Numbered from the stretch's first letter, positions 33,585 to 42,076 are shown. The stretch: 46,264 nucleotides of DNA from Candidatus Palauibacter denitrificans (GCA_009841015.1 VXMQ01000191.1:1-46264); one strand, 5' to 3'. Made by a program: numbers and translations. Notes: generated by a model not told the origin, from the letters alone.

Positions 33585-34109
33585 TTAGCTGCTTCTGCTG
33601 ATGGTGACGTAGGTCGTTTCGCCGGGCCGAGTCAGGGTGAGGTGGATGACCCCGGTCCCGTTTGCCTGGCGGACCACGACGGTATCGCCCACCTTGGCAT
33701 CCAGCTCCTCGAGTCGTCGCCTGCCTTCAAGAACCTTGTTCCTGGGCCAGTCCTCTACCGTGATGTCGTCGATCACGGTCATTTCGGTTTTTTTCGCTTC
33801 GTCGTGGGAATTGCCGAGTATCTGCCGCCACACCCGCCATCTGACCAGTTCACGCAACGGTTTCCCGCGTGACCGCCACTGGTCGGGGTAGAGGGCGAAA
33901 TGCCGGGACAGCGCGCGTTCCTCATCTGCTTGCAACGCGTACCGCGCTCCGAGGTAGGTGTCCGTGAGTTGCTCGCGTTCGTCGTGGGTTGCGGCCGCGG
34001 CCATCTCCTCACGATAGCGGTCGCCGAGTTGCTTGCGTTCCCGGTCGAAGTGCAACTGGATTGCGCCGAGACCCGTGAGTCGCGGCTTCGGAATCGTATC
34101 AGTCGCCAT
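33585..34109 (-). CDS. Hypothetical protein, 174 aa
   Basis: I do not recognise this family. It is highly charged, begins MATDTIPKPRLTGLGAIQLH, and the first half is helical with possible coiled coil (FDRERKQLGDRYREEMAAAA, then THDEREQLTDTYLGARYALQ). The C-terminal third (VIDDITVEDWPRNKVLEG to VRQANGTGVIHLTLTRPGE) looks beta-rich. No signal or membrane span is visible. Its start overlaps the stop of the small membrane protein upstream by 11 bp, so the two are coupled and may interact. Codon use is less GC-rich than in flanking genes, suggesting recent acquisition. Confidence 0.65.
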   Translation of the reverse strand: MATDTIPKPRLTGLGAIQLHFDRERKQLGDRYREEMAAAATHDEREQLTDTYLGARYALQADEERALSRHFALYPDQWRSRGKPLRELVRWRVWRQILGNSHDEAKKTEMTVIDDITVEDWPRNKVLEGRRRLEELDAKVGDTVVVRQANGTGVIHLTLTRPGETTYVTISRSS

Positions 34110-34320
34110 CGCTCAACCTTCGATGCTCGGTGAACCGCACCTCCCACCTCGTGTCCATGCGGTCGATTTCCCTGCTCAAACGCGATTCCATCCGCGTTAT
34201 CCTGTCGCTCAGCGGGGTCGCGATGAGCTTCGTAAGCGTCCAGACCGTACCGATAATCGTACCTACGATCGCGACGATCGTTGCGAGCGCCCCGATGGCG
34301 ACTACAAGCGGTTGCTCCAT
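34099..34320 (-). CDS. Small single-span membrane protein
   Basis: 73 aa starting MEQPLVVAIGALATIVAIVG at 34320. One transmembrane helix (about 4-30) is followed by an amphipathic charged tail (SDRITRMESRLSREIDRMDT, then RWEVRFTEHRRL) with heptad-like spacing, likely a coiled coil. The arrangement resembles small phage or accessory-element membrane proteins, but I cannot name a family. It overlaps the hypothetical 174-aa gene by 11 bp. Upstream, 34321-34488 shows no gene and should hold its promoter. Confidence 0.6.
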   Translation of the reverse strand: MEQPLVVAIGALATIVAIVGTIIGTVWTLTKLIATPLSDRITRMESRLSREIDRMDTRWEVRFTEHRRLSDGD

Positions 34321-34488
34321 CAAATCCGGTCGTTCCTCTCCAAGATAACCTCGCCCTCCCCCAGCCACGAAAGCGCGTGATGTCGGCCGCAGCCCTGGCG
34401 ACGGAGGCATCCTTCACAACCCAAGAGTAGAGCACGAGTGTCATCCAGGGCTCAACTCCTCGTTCGGTTGTCGGCACCGATCCGGGCG

Positions 34489-35043
34489 TCACCAGGTCGT
34501 TTCGTAGCGGGCGGGGGCGAGGTTCCAGGTTTCGCCGTAGACGTGCAGGCGGTGGGTCGACCCATCGGGGCCCACGAGCGGCGCGCCGGCGTGGGTCCAC
34601 GCGAGGAGGCTGCCGCGCAGGTTGAGCACGCGCCGGCCCTGCTCGTTCTGCCGCTTCGCGTACTCGGAACTCCGGTGGCCGATCGTGCAGTACGCCACGA
34701 CGGTGCGGTCCGCGTACCGGTCGGGGTCCTGCTCGAACTCGTCGGAGGTGATGGAGCCGGGAATCCAGGAGACCTCGCGCTCGCGGGGCGCCCGGGCGTC
34801 GACGAGTACGACGCTGCCGGTCTCGAGCAGTCGCCCCACCTCTTCCACGGTGACGGCCTCCACCTCGGGGAAGCGCCGTTCGACCTCCGCCACCATCTCC
34901 TCCACGCGCGCGAGCTTCTCGGCGTCCGTCAGCTCCGGCGGGGGCGCCTGCCCGGTACAACCGGTGGCGGCGACGAGTACGAGGGCCGGCGCCAGAGCCA
35001 GAAGGGTCGGCGCCGGGACCGGAACCGCCTTGTGTCGTTCCAT
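34489..35043 (-). CDS. Rhodanese-domain lipoprotein
   Basis: 184 aa. The signal ends A-A-T-G-C (Cys29), so the protein is lipid-anchored outside the cytoplasm. A helical segment (about 38-60) precedes a rhodanese domain: VEEVGRLLETGSVVLVDARA, EVSWIPGSI and the active loop A-Y-C-T-I-G-H-R-S with Cys119, then GRRVLNLRGSLLAWTHAGAP. The Cys loop is complete, so sulfur transfer or a related thiol role is possible. The upstream region has a 12-bp direct repeat (35042-35053 and 35062-35073) around the start. It follows the aminotransferase by 43 bp on the same strand. Confidence 0.9.
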   Translation of the reverse strand: MERHKAVPVPAPTLLALAPALVLVAATGCTGQAPPPELTDAEKLARVEEMVAEVERRFPEVEAVTVEEVGRLLETGSVVLVDARAPREREVSWIPGSITSDEFEQDPDRYADRTVVAYCTIGHRSSEYAKRQNEQGRRVLNLRGSLLAWTHAGAPLVGPDGSTHRLHVYGETWNLAPARYETTW

Positions 35044-35086
35044 CGTCGTTCTCACGGACAAATCGTCGTTCTCCCGGTCGGGGCGC

Positions 35087-36334
35087 TCAGGCGGCGCGGG
35101 CGGTCGCGATGCCCTCGGCCAGCGCGTCGACGAGCCGGGGGATCGAGTGCGCCGGCGTGGCACAGAGCGCGATCCGCACCGCGCCCTCCATGGGGATCAC
35201 GTACACCCCCGCCTCCCGCATGGTTGCGGCCGTCACCTCCGCGTCCGGCGTGAACACCGAGACGAAGAAGCCGCCCTCGTAGCGGGGGTAGGACAGCCCG
35301 GCGCCCCCCGCCAGTTCGCTGAAGACCGCGACGCGCTCGTTGAGGAGACGGATCATCCCCGCGCGCTCCTCAGCCGTGCGACGGCGCAACTCCGGATCGG
35401 TGAGGAGTTCGGTGGCGCCGAGCAGTCCGAGGTGGTTGCAGTTCGACCACGTGGCCCGACACGAGAATCCGAGCGCGTTCGAGATGCGCTGTCGCTCCTC
35501 CGCCTCCCGGTGGAGCGCCACGAGCGCCCCCACCCGCGCGCCGTAGAGGGCGAACGACTTCGACACGGTCCAGCCCACGAGCACGGTCGCGGACGCCATC
35601 ATCCGCGGGATGTAATCGATCCAGCGGTTCGACCCCTCGTCCCCGAACTTCGCGTAGGCGTGGTCGAGGAGAAACGCGACGGGACCCCGCCGACCGACCT
35701 CCCGCACGATCTCCGCCACTGCCTCCCACTCCGCCTCGTCGAGCGAATAGCCGGTGGGGTTGTTGCACGGGAAGTTGAAGAGGACGAGCGACCGCCCCTG
35801 CCGCTCGAGCTGGCCCTCGATCCCCGCCCGGAACGCTTCGACGTCGAGGCGGATCGCGGCGTCGAACATGTTGAAGGTCTCGACCGCGCGGCCCGAATGG
35901 GTGGAGATCGTGTGGTACGGGCCCCAGTAGTAGCTGGGCGTGAGCGCGGCCTGTCCGGGCTCGAGGAAGTTCAGGATCGCGTGGTGGATCGCCCCGGTGC
36001 TTCCCGGCGTCGCGACGGCGACCGCCTGCTCGGCCAGGCCGCCCTCCCCCAACAGGTCCGCGATCACCGCGGCCAGGTACGGAGGGTCTCCGGAGATCGG
36101 CGCATAGCCGGCGGCGCGCGCGTGCGGCACGCGCCCCAGCGCCTCCGCCGCCGCGGGCATCACCGCGAGGCTCCCGTCGTCGTTCATCAGCGCCCCGAGC
36201 GTCGAGTTCAGGATCGACTCGCCCGCCGCGGTCCGCCGCACCGCCTCCCCGTGCAGGGCGAAGATCGGGTCGTTGCCCTCGCGCGTCGCCGCCTCGGGTA
36301 TGAGGCTGCCGGAAGAACCGGAAAGGGTCGTCAT
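35087..36334 (-). CDS. PLP-dependent aminotransferase, class I/II
   Basis: 415 aa if it starts at ATG 36334; an ATG at 36346 directly abuts GGAGG and is less likely. Fold type I features are present: VATPGSTGAIHHAILNFLEP, then PSYYWGPYHTISTHSG, FNFPCNNPTGYSLDE (N-P-T-G), LLDHAYAKFGDEGS, and the PLP Lys in GWTVSKSFALYGARVGAL. The C-terminus is typical of aromatic or aspartate-type aminotransferases, with VYVIPMEGAVRIALCA carrying the carboxylate-binding Arg. Cytoplasmic; amino donor unknown. It lies 18 bp after the serine hydrolase start region and before the rhodanese gene, so the three may share a transcript. Confidence 0.9.
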   Translation of the reverse strand: MTTLSGSSGSLIPEAATREGNDPIFALHGEAVRRTAAGESILNSTLGALMNDDGSLAVMPAAAEALGRVPHARAAGYAPISGDPPYLAAVIADLLGEGGLAEQAVAVATPGSTGAIHHAILNFLEPGQAALTPSYYWGPYHTISTHSGRAVETFNMFDAAIRLDVEAFRAGIEGQLERQGRSLVLFNFPCNNPTGYSLDEAEWEAVAEIVREVGRRGPVAFLLDHAYAKFGDEGSNRWIDYIPRMMASATVLVGWTVSKSFALYGARVGALVALHREAEERQRISNALGFSCRATWSNCNHLGLLGATELLTDPELRRRTAEERAGMIRLLNERVAVFSELAGGAGLSYPRYEGGFFVSVFTPDAEVTAATMREAGVYVIPMEGAVRIALCATPAHSIPRLVDALAEGIATARAA

Positions 36335-36352
36335 CGCCGTCGTCATCCTCCG

Positions 36353-37828
36353 TTACCGGGCCTTGTTGGAGAAGTTGCCGTGCACGCTGTAGCGGGCGAC
36401 GGCGCCGTCCTCGCGGTGGAAGATGTACGCCTCTCCCGGCTCGCCGTCGTCCCGCATGCGCCGGAACGTATCGCCGCTCTCATGCCGCAGCTTCGTCATT
36501 CCCTCGACCGGATCGTTCGAGGGCACGCCGAGCGCCGCGAGGCCATCGTCCCACCGGAGGATGACCGTCTCTCCCCACGTGGACTGGTACAGTCCCTCAT
36601 ACTCCGCCAGCGATGCCGGGCGCGCGGTGCCGCCGCCGGGGTCGTCCCGGGCCTCTTCGAAGGCCGCGCCGAGCGTCGCCATCATCTTCGTCCACACGTC
36701 GGTGGGATTCGCCTGCGCGTTCATCATCACCGCGCCCGCCAGCTTCTTCGCCGGAAGGATCTGGAAGGTCGATCGGAAGCCCGGGCAACTCCCGCCGTGG
36801 CCCACCGCGCGCTCCCCGTCGCGGCGCGAGACCGCGAACCCGAGGCCCCACATCGTGTCGAAGTCGGGGTCGACCCAGTGCACGCGGTGCATTTCCCGCA
36901 GGGTGTTGACGTCGAGGATCTCCGTGCCGCCGTTCTCCAGCAGGCGGAACTGCCACGAGGCGAGGCGCGCCAGGTCCTCCACGGTGGAGGCGAACCCGGC
37001 TGCGGAGGCCATCCCCAGCGCCTGGAAGAAGGGGGCCTCGGCCCGGTCGCCGTCCCGCTCAAGCCGCGAGTATCCGGTGGCGTAGCGGCCGCCCTTGTGC
37101 TCGACGGGAATGTCGGTGTAGGTGTCGGACATCCCCAGCGGCTCCAGGATCCGGCTCCGAATGTACTCGTCGTACCCCATCCCCGAAGCCTGCTCGATCA
37201 GTTGCCCCGCCAGCGCCATGCCGAGGTTCGAGTACTGGAAGTAGCGGCGGCCGGGATACAGCGTCTCCTGCCCGGAGAGCCCCTCGATGATCTCGTCCCG
37301 CGTCGGGAAGGGGTGGTCGGGGCCCGTCCAGTAGGGGTGCGCCGACTCCCGCGGGAGCCCCGAGGAGTGGGTGAGGACCCCCTCCACGCTCACGTTCGGA
37401 CCGTCGGGGTACACCTGTTCGAGATCGTACCACGGGAGGTGCGCGGAGACGGGATCGTCGAGGTCCAGCTTGCCCTCGTCCCGCTGCTGCATCACGCCGA
37501 TGGACGTAAAGAGCTTCGAGATCGAACACACCGAATACATGGTCGACGGCGTGGCCGGGACCCCGGTCTCGCGGTGCGCGTACCCGTAGCCGCGGGCCCA
37601 CACGAGATCCTGGTCGTGCACGAGCGCCGCCGACACGCCGGGGATCTTCTCGTACGCCATCTTCGCGTCGAGCCACGCCTCGAACAGCGCCACCGCCTGC
37701 TCGAAGCGCGGATCGTTGACCGGGTCGCCGTTCCCCTGCGCGCACCCGGCGGCGGGAGCCGCGAGAAGGACGGCGAAGACGAGGGCGATGGCACGGCTTC
37801 GGGGACGGCTTCGGAACTGGCGAACCAT
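36353..37828 (-). CDS. Serine beta-lactamase-fold hydrolase, lipoprotein
   Basis: 491 aa from ATG 37828 behind GGAGG. The signal ends A-A-G-C (Cys29). Class C/esterase-type S12 motifs are in order: VCSISKLFTSIGVM (S102-x-x-K105), Y-S-N in QYSNLGMALAGQ, and H-G-G in V-G-H-G-G-S-C-P-G. LDLDDPVSAHLPWYD and LTHSSGLPRE are also typical. The C-terminal about 90 residues form the small beta domain seen in DD-peptidase/esterase relatives. Substrate is not predictable; peptide, ester or D-amino acid amide are all possible. It diverges from the selenoprotein gene across 167 bp. Confidence 0.92.
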   Translation of the reverse strand: MVRQFRSRPRSRAIALVFAVLLAAPAAGCAQGNGDPVNDPRFEQAVALFEAWLDAKMAYEKIPGVSAALVHDQDLVWARGYGYAHRETGVPATPSTMYSVCSISKLFTSIGVMQQRDEGKLDLDDPVSAHLPWYDLEQVYPDGPNVSVEGVLTHSSGLPRESAHPYWTGPDHPFPTRDEIIEGLSGQETLYPGRRYFQYSNLGMALAGQLIEQASGMGYDEYIRSRILEPLGMSDTYTDIPVEHKGGRYATGYSRLERDGDRAEAPFFQALGMASAAGFASTVEDLARLASWQFRLLENGGTEILDVNTLREMHRVHWVDPDFDTMWGLGFAVSRRDGERAVGHGGSCPGFRSTFQILPAKKLAGAVMMNAQANPTDVWTKMMATLGAAFEEARDDPGGGTARPASLAEYEGLYQSTWGETVILRWDDGLAALGVPSNDPVEGMTKLRHESGDTFRRMRDDGEPGEAYIFHREDGAVARYSVHGNFSNKAR

Positions 37829-37995
37829 GGCGGGACCTCCTTCGTTGGCGCGGGTGAGGCAAGGTGCCGGAGCCGGACTGGACGGGGCAAGCGTCGCGCG
37901 AACCCATCCCGGGGCTCTGGCGCGAAGGCGGGGGGCGCGCCACCCTTCGGCATGGCTCTTCCACCTGTCTTCCACCCGCACGAAAGGACCGAGAC

Positions 37996-38592
37996 ATGCG
38001 GAGACTTGTCCTGGCCGCCGCCCTCGCGCTGGGCCTGGCCGGAACGCTCGCCATCGGAGGCGCGGCCCCGGTGAGCGCGCAGGACTCGCAACTGCTCGCC
38101 GTGGGCGAGATGGCGCCGGACTTCGCGCTGCCGGGCGCGACGCGGTACGGGGCGCTCGAAGACCCGATCCGCCTCAGCGACTACCGGGGCGAGACCGTCG
38201 TCCTCGCCTTCTTCTTCAGAGTCAGGACGCGTGGCTGAACGGTTCAGATGAGAGCGTACCGTGATCAGTACGCAAGTGTTTTCAACGAGGGCCGCAACGT
38301 GGTCCTCGTCGGCATCTCGAACGACCCGGTCGACGAACTCGCCTCATGGCTGAAGGACGAGGACTTCCCCTTCCTGTTCGCGAGCGACGCGGGCAACGAC
38401 GGGGGCACCTACGTCGACTTCGGCGGAGGCCTGAGGGACAGCAACGCGGTGGACAGCCGCGCCGTGATCGTCGTGGGGCCCGACGGCCGCGTGGCGGGCG
38501 TGATTCCGAGCTTCAACCAGGTCGACCCCGCCGCCTACGACGAACTCGCCGCCATCATCGACGAGGTGACGCCGGAGCCCGTGGACCCTTAG
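37996..38592 (+). CDS. Exported peroxiredoxin-like protein with in-frame TGA, predicted selenoprotein
   Basis: 198 aa if TGA 38236-38238 is read as selenocysteine (residue 81). It starts at ATG 37996 behind GAAAGGA with a Sec signal (MRRLVLAAALALGLAGTLAI, ending V-S-A-Q). The AhpC/TSA fold follows: LAVGEMAPDFALPGATRYG, LSDYRGETVVLAFFF, then R-T-R-G-U-T-V-Q-M, where the family has G-C-T-x-Q with the peroxidatic Cys. After the TGA the same frame continues without break through RAYRDQYASVFNEGRNVVLV, GISNDPVDELASWLKDEDFP and RAVIVVGPDGRVAGVIP. A SECIS-like hairpin starts 15 nt after the TGA, and codons around it are atypical. A nonsense mutation of TGC/TGT is the alternative. Expected role: extracytoplasmic peroxide or thiol redox chemistry. 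Confidence 0.85.
38254..38273 (+). promoter_or_regulatory. Predicted bacterial SECIS hairpin
   Basis: GCGTAC (38254-38259), an 8-nt loop CGTGATCA (38260-38267) and GTACGC (38268-38273) form a perfect 6-bp stem. The loop begins 21 nt after the TGA and has G as its second base. Both fit the known bacterial SECIS rules as I recall them: spacing 16-37 nt, a G in the first two loop bases, a 3-14 nt loop and a 4-16 bp stem. The TGA itself sits in a second small stem (CTGAA-CGG-TTCAG, 38235-38247). Confidence 0.7.
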
Positions 38593-38595
38593 AAG

Positions 38596-39180
38596 CTAAT
38601 CGCCTCCCGCTTGCTGAGCGGAGAGGATTCCGGTGACGGCCCCGACGAGATCCTGGTCGGGGCCGACGCCGGTGTAGGCCACCTTCCCATCCGCGTCGAG
38701 GATGACGACGATCGAGGTCGTGGTCGCCGAGTAGGCGCGCACCGCGGCGCCGTCCGCATCCCACAGATAGGGGTATTCCGCCCCGTGCGCCTCCGCGTGG
38801 CGCCGGACACGGCGCAGCGATTGGGCCACCGCGACCGCCACCGCGACGACGTTCACCTGGTCGCCGAAGTCCGCCTGCACCCGGTCGATCTCGGGTTGCA
38901 GCTCCTCGCACTGCTCGCACCACGCGGCCCAGAACTCGAACAGCGCGGGCTTGCCGTCCGCGTAGTCGAGAAGCTGGACCTCGTTGCCGTCCAGATCCTG
39001 CAGGGTGGCGTCCGGACCCTGCGTCCCGGGGGCGAGGCTCACCTGCCCCGCACCGGCCTGCGCGTGGAGGGGCGCCGCCCCGGCGAGTGCGGCGAACGCG
39101 GCCAGCGCGACAACCGCGGCCAGCGCGGCGAACGCCGAGGCTGTCGCGTAACGGGGGATCCGTCCCGGTTTCGTGTTCAC
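38596..39180 (-). CDS. TlpA/ResA-like exported thioredoxin
   Basis: 194 aa from GTG 39180, which overlaps the preceding ccdA-like stop by 4 bp (GTGA). A long hydrophobic signal or anchor (about 15-40) precedes a thioredoxin domain: ATLQDLDGNEVQLLDYADG, then FEFWAAWCEQCEELQPEIDR with the redox pair Cys88/Cys91, VNVVAVAVAVAQ and TSIVVILDADGKVAYTGVGP. It is extracytoplasmic. The coupled CcdA-like protein upstream should keep it reduced. Its stop lies 3 bp from the stop of the convergent selenoprotein gene, a plausible redox partner by inference. Confidence 0.92.
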   Translation of the reverse strand: MNTKPGRIPRYATASAFAALAAVVALAAFAALAGAAPLHAQAGAGQVSLAPGTQGPDATLQDLDGNEVQLLDYADGKPALFEFWAAWCEQCEELQPEIDRVQADFGDQVNVVAVAVAVAQSLRRVRRHAEAHGAEYPYLWDADGAAVRAYSATTTSIVVILDADGKVAYTGVGPDQDLVGAVTGILSAQQAGGD

Positions 39181-39956
39181 ATGAAGTATCCCGCCCGGAT
39201 GAGGTAGAACTGCGCCATCCCGATCATGATGACAGCGGCGGCCCGTTTCATCCAGATCATCCACGTCCCCGACTTCGGCAGCACGGCTAGCGTCCCCGAG
39301 AACAGGCCGACCGCGATGAGCACGGCGGTCATGCCGATGGAAAAGGTGAACAGGTAGACGAAGCCCATGAGGCCCGCCTGTTGGGCGACGACCCACGTCA
39401 GGACGACCGCGAAGGCCGGCGCCCCGCACGGCGCCGCCACGATGCCGGACGTCGCCCCGAGGAGGAACACGGCACGGTACGATCCGCCGCCGCGGCTGCC
39501 CGCCCACGCGAGGAGCCGCTTCGGCACCGGGACGGGGAAGACATCGAGCATGAACAGCGAGAAGAAGAGGAGGAGGTTTCCGGTCGCGAACAGGGCCCAG
39601 AAGCTCGCCCCGATCGAGCCCAGGACGGTGCCGCTGAGGCCGGCGATGACGCCGAGCACGGAATAGAGGAGCGCCAGTCCCAGGGCGTAGGTCAGCGTCA
39701 GGCCGACGGTGCGTTTTCGCGACTGGGTTTCGCCCGCCGTGCCGGAGATGACGGAGAAGGTGATCGGGATCATCGGCCAGATGCACGGGTTCGTGCTCGT
39801 GAGGACGCCGGCCCCGAAGAGCGCGCCGAGCGCGAGGAACGGGTTGTCGGAGAGCGCCGGGAGGAGCCCGCCCGCCGGCTCGACCTGCAGCGCCGCGAGG
39901 GTGACCGCCTCGACGGCGCCCGTTGCGCCGGCACCCGTTACGAGCGGGTCGATCAC
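39177..39956 (-). CDS. CcdA/DsbD-type thiol electron-transfer membrane protein
   Basis: 259 aa from GTG 39956, overlapping the upstream stop as GTGA. About six to eight spans; the first redox segment is STNPCIWPMIPITFSVISGT and the second is GIVAAPCGAPAFAVVL, matching the two transmembrane Cys (N-P-C and A-P-C) that carry electrons in the DsbD beta domain. FYLIRAGYFM ends the protein. The role is to move reducing equivalents from cytoplasmic thioredoxin to exported partners, here most simply the TlpA-like protein encoded next. There is no DsbD alpha or gamma domain in this polypeptide. Confidence 0.92.
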   Translation of the reverse strand: MIDPLVTGAGATGAVEAVTLAALQVEPAGGLLPALSDNPFLALGALFGAGVLTSTNPCIWPMIPITFSVISGTAGETQSRKRTVGLTLTYALGLALLYSVLGVIAGLSGTVLGSIGASFWALFATGNLLLFFSLFMLDVFPVPVPKRLLAWAGSRGGGSYRAVFLLGATSGIVAAPCGAPAFAVVLTWVVAQQAGLMGFVYLFTFSIGMTAVLIAVGLFSGTLAVLPKSGTWMIWMKRAAAVIMIGMAQFYLIRAGYFM

Positions 39957-42076
39957 GGGACCAGCGGCTCTGCCGGGGGGCCGCCGAAGACGACGATGCC
40001 GTCCTTCACGACGAGGTCGATCTTGCGCAGGTCGGCGATGTCGGCCAGCGGGTCTCCATCCACGAGGATGAGATGCGCGCGGCGCCCCGGCTCCACGGTC
40101 CCGAAATCGTCCTCCTTGCCGAGCCAGCGCGCGCCGTTCGCGGTCGCGGCCCTCAGGATCGCGGCGTTCGGCACGCCGGCGTCGGCGTACGCCTCGAGTT
40201 CGTTGAACAGCCCCACGTTGTCCGTGCCCGCGAGCAGCGGGACCCCGGCCTCGACCGCGCGCCGGACGAACTCGCCCATGCGCTCGTATGCCTGCCGCGC
40301 GTTGTGGAATTGCTCGAGCGAGAACCGCGAACGGTCGCCGTCGTCCACGTCCTGGATGTAGAGGGTCGGGTCGAGCGCCGTCTCGGTCTCGGCCATGAGT
40401 TCGAGGAGAGACAGGACCTCGGGGCTCGCCGGATCGATCTCGCGCCAGTCGGCCTGCATGCGTCCGACCGGATTCCGTCCGCCATCGAGGGACATGTCCC
40501 GTCCGTCGGCCTGGATCTCGAGCGGCAGGAAGTCGCGCCACACCCGGATGTGGTTGAACCCGCCGATGCCGGCTTCGATCGCCTCCCGCCAGCTCGTGCG
40601 CACCCCGATGTGGCCCGTGACCGGTAGCCCCTGCACGCGCGCCTCCGCGACGACGGCCGCGAGCACGTCCGGGTCGAGGAGGAAGTACGCCTTGAGCAGA
40701 TCGACGCCCTGCGCCTTCAGCGCGCGGACGAGCGCCGGAGCGGCCGCGGGGTCGTCGATGCTCACGTCGACCAGGGGGTGGTACCCGGCGGGGCCGTCGA
40801 TCAGGGGGCCGGCCGTGTACACGTCGGGGCCGGCGAGGACGCCGAGACGCACGGCGTCCTTGAAGTCCATCGCGTCCTGGATCGCCGAGCCCGGGTCGCG
40901 GATCGCGGTGATTCCGGCGGCCAGCAGGTCGGCGCCGGCGAGGGGCTGCCAGTAGTGGTAGTGGTTGTCCATCAGGCCCGGGAGCAGCATGCGCCCGCCC
41001 CCGTCGATGACCGGTGTGCCCGGCGCGACCTCGGGCGCGTCGCCGCCTTCCCCGGTCCATACCTCGGCAATCCTGCCGTCCCGGACGAGGACCGCCGACC
41101 CGGGGACCGCCTCGTCGCCCGTGCCGTCGAACAGGCGGACGTTGGTGATCAGCAGGTCGTCGGCCGGATCCCCGGCCACCTCGAACCGGGCCTCGAAGGG
41201 AATCGGCGTGAACTCCCCGCTCTCCAGGTCCAGCCGCTGCATCCGCCGCCCGCCGAGGACGAGCAGCCACTCACCGGACGGGTGGAACGCGAGCTGCTTC
41301 TGGTCGAAAGCGCTCAGGTACTGCTTCCGCCACCCCGGCACCGATACGACGAGCCGATCGACGCCGTTGTGCGTCATCACGTGCGCGCGGCGCGTGCCGC
41401 CCGCGCTCCAGGCCACGGCCATCTCCCGCTCCGGCGTGTCCGTCACCCGTTCGAGCGACATCTCCTCCAGGTCGAGTTCGTACAGGTCCGTGCCGTCGAA
41501 GCGTCCCGTCTCGAGGAGGATCCGGCTCCCGTCCGGCGAGAGGGCGAACGACCACTCGTGCCAACTCTGCGTGTGCGTGATCTGCGCAGCCTCGCCGCCC
41601 GCGAGCGGGATCCGCCACACGTGCGCCTCGTACTGCGACCGGTCGTCGACGAAGAAGAGCTGGCTTCCGTCCGGATGGAACTGCATGTGCCCCACCGACC
41701 CCGGGACGCCGTGCAGGAAGCGGACGCCACCCGTGGCCATGTTGCGGACGAGGATGTCGGCCCCCTGGCGGGACCTCGCGGCGTAGGCGAGGAAGCGGCC
41801 GTCCGGCGACCAGGCGGGGCGCGTGTCCCACGAGGCCCCGTCCGTGACCTGGCGCGCCATGCCGCCCTCGGCGGGAAGCGTCCAGATCTTCCCCAGGATG
41901 GAGACGGCGATCGTCGACCCGTCCGGCGAGAACGCGGGATCGCGGGCCCCGATGTCCACCGTCACGGAAGACTGCGCCTGAAGCGGCCCGGTTCCGGCTG
42001 CGCCACCCGCCAAGACCGAGAAACCCGCGACCGCCGCGGTGAGCCCGATCCTCTGCCACATCTGCGCGCCGATCAT
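39953..42076 (-). CDS. Exported PD40 propeller-amidohydrolase fusion protein
   Basis: 707 aa from ATG 42076 (overlap ATGA with the upstream gene); Met6 could also start it. A signal peptide (GLTAAVAGFSVLAGGAAG) leads into TolB/PD40 propeller repeats (DPAFSPDGSTIAVSILGKIW, TRPAWSPDGRFLAYAARSRQ, FALSPDGSRILLETGRFDG). An amidohydrolase domain follows, from about residue 310: LLITNVRLFDGTGDEAVPGS, the metal pair in LMDNHYHYWQPL, VTGHIGVRTSWRE, GTDNVGLFNELEAYADAG and RRAHLILVDGDPLADI. Such fusions are common in this kind of organism and substrate is unknown. It sits between an MBL lipoprotein and the CcdA-like gene. Confidence 0.9.
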   Translation of the reverse strand: MIGAQMWQRIGLTAAVAGFSVLAGGAAGTGPLQAQSSVTVDIGARDPAFSPDGSTIAVSILGKIWTLPAEGGMARQVTDGASWDTRPAWSPDGRFLAYAARSRQGADILVRNMATGGVRFLHGVPGSVGHMQFHPDGSQLFFVDDRSQYEAHVWRIPLAGGEAAQITHTQSWHEWSFALSPDGSRILLETGRFDGTDLYELDLEEMSLERVTDTPEREMAVAWSAGGTRRAHVMTHNGVDRLVVSVPGWRKQYLSAFDQKQLAFHPSGEWLLVLGGRRMQRLDLESGEFTPIPFEARFEVAGDPADDLLITNVRLFDGTGDEAVPGSAVLVRDGRIAEVWTGEGGDAPEVAPGTPVIDGGGRMLLPGLMDNHYHYWQPLAGADLLAAGITAIRDPGSAIQDAMDFKDAVRLGVLAGPDVYTAGPLIDGPAGYHPLVDVSIDDPAAAPALVRALKAQGVDLLKAYFLLDPDVLAAVVAEARVQGLPVTGHIGVRTSWREAIEAGIGGFNHIRVWRDFLPLEIQADGRDMSLDGGRNPVGRMQADWREIDPASPEVLSLLELMAETETALDPTLYIQDVDDGDRSRFSLEQFHNARQAYERMGEFVRRAVEAGVPLLAGTDNVGLFNELEAYADAGVPNAAILRAATANGARWLGKEDDFGTVEPGRRAHLILVDGDPLADIADLRKIDLVVKDGIVVFGGPPAEPLVP

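Noticed and set aside
34622..38074. 1150-codon open frame on +
   Set aside because: Shadow of the rhodanese, aminotransferase and serine hydrolase genes; basic low-complexity translation with no domain.
37996..38238. Selenoprotein region as two separate small genes
   Set aside because: Each half is an incomplete peroxiredoxin fold. The second has no ribosome site before ATG 38248, and the TGA replaces the catalytic Cys exactly.
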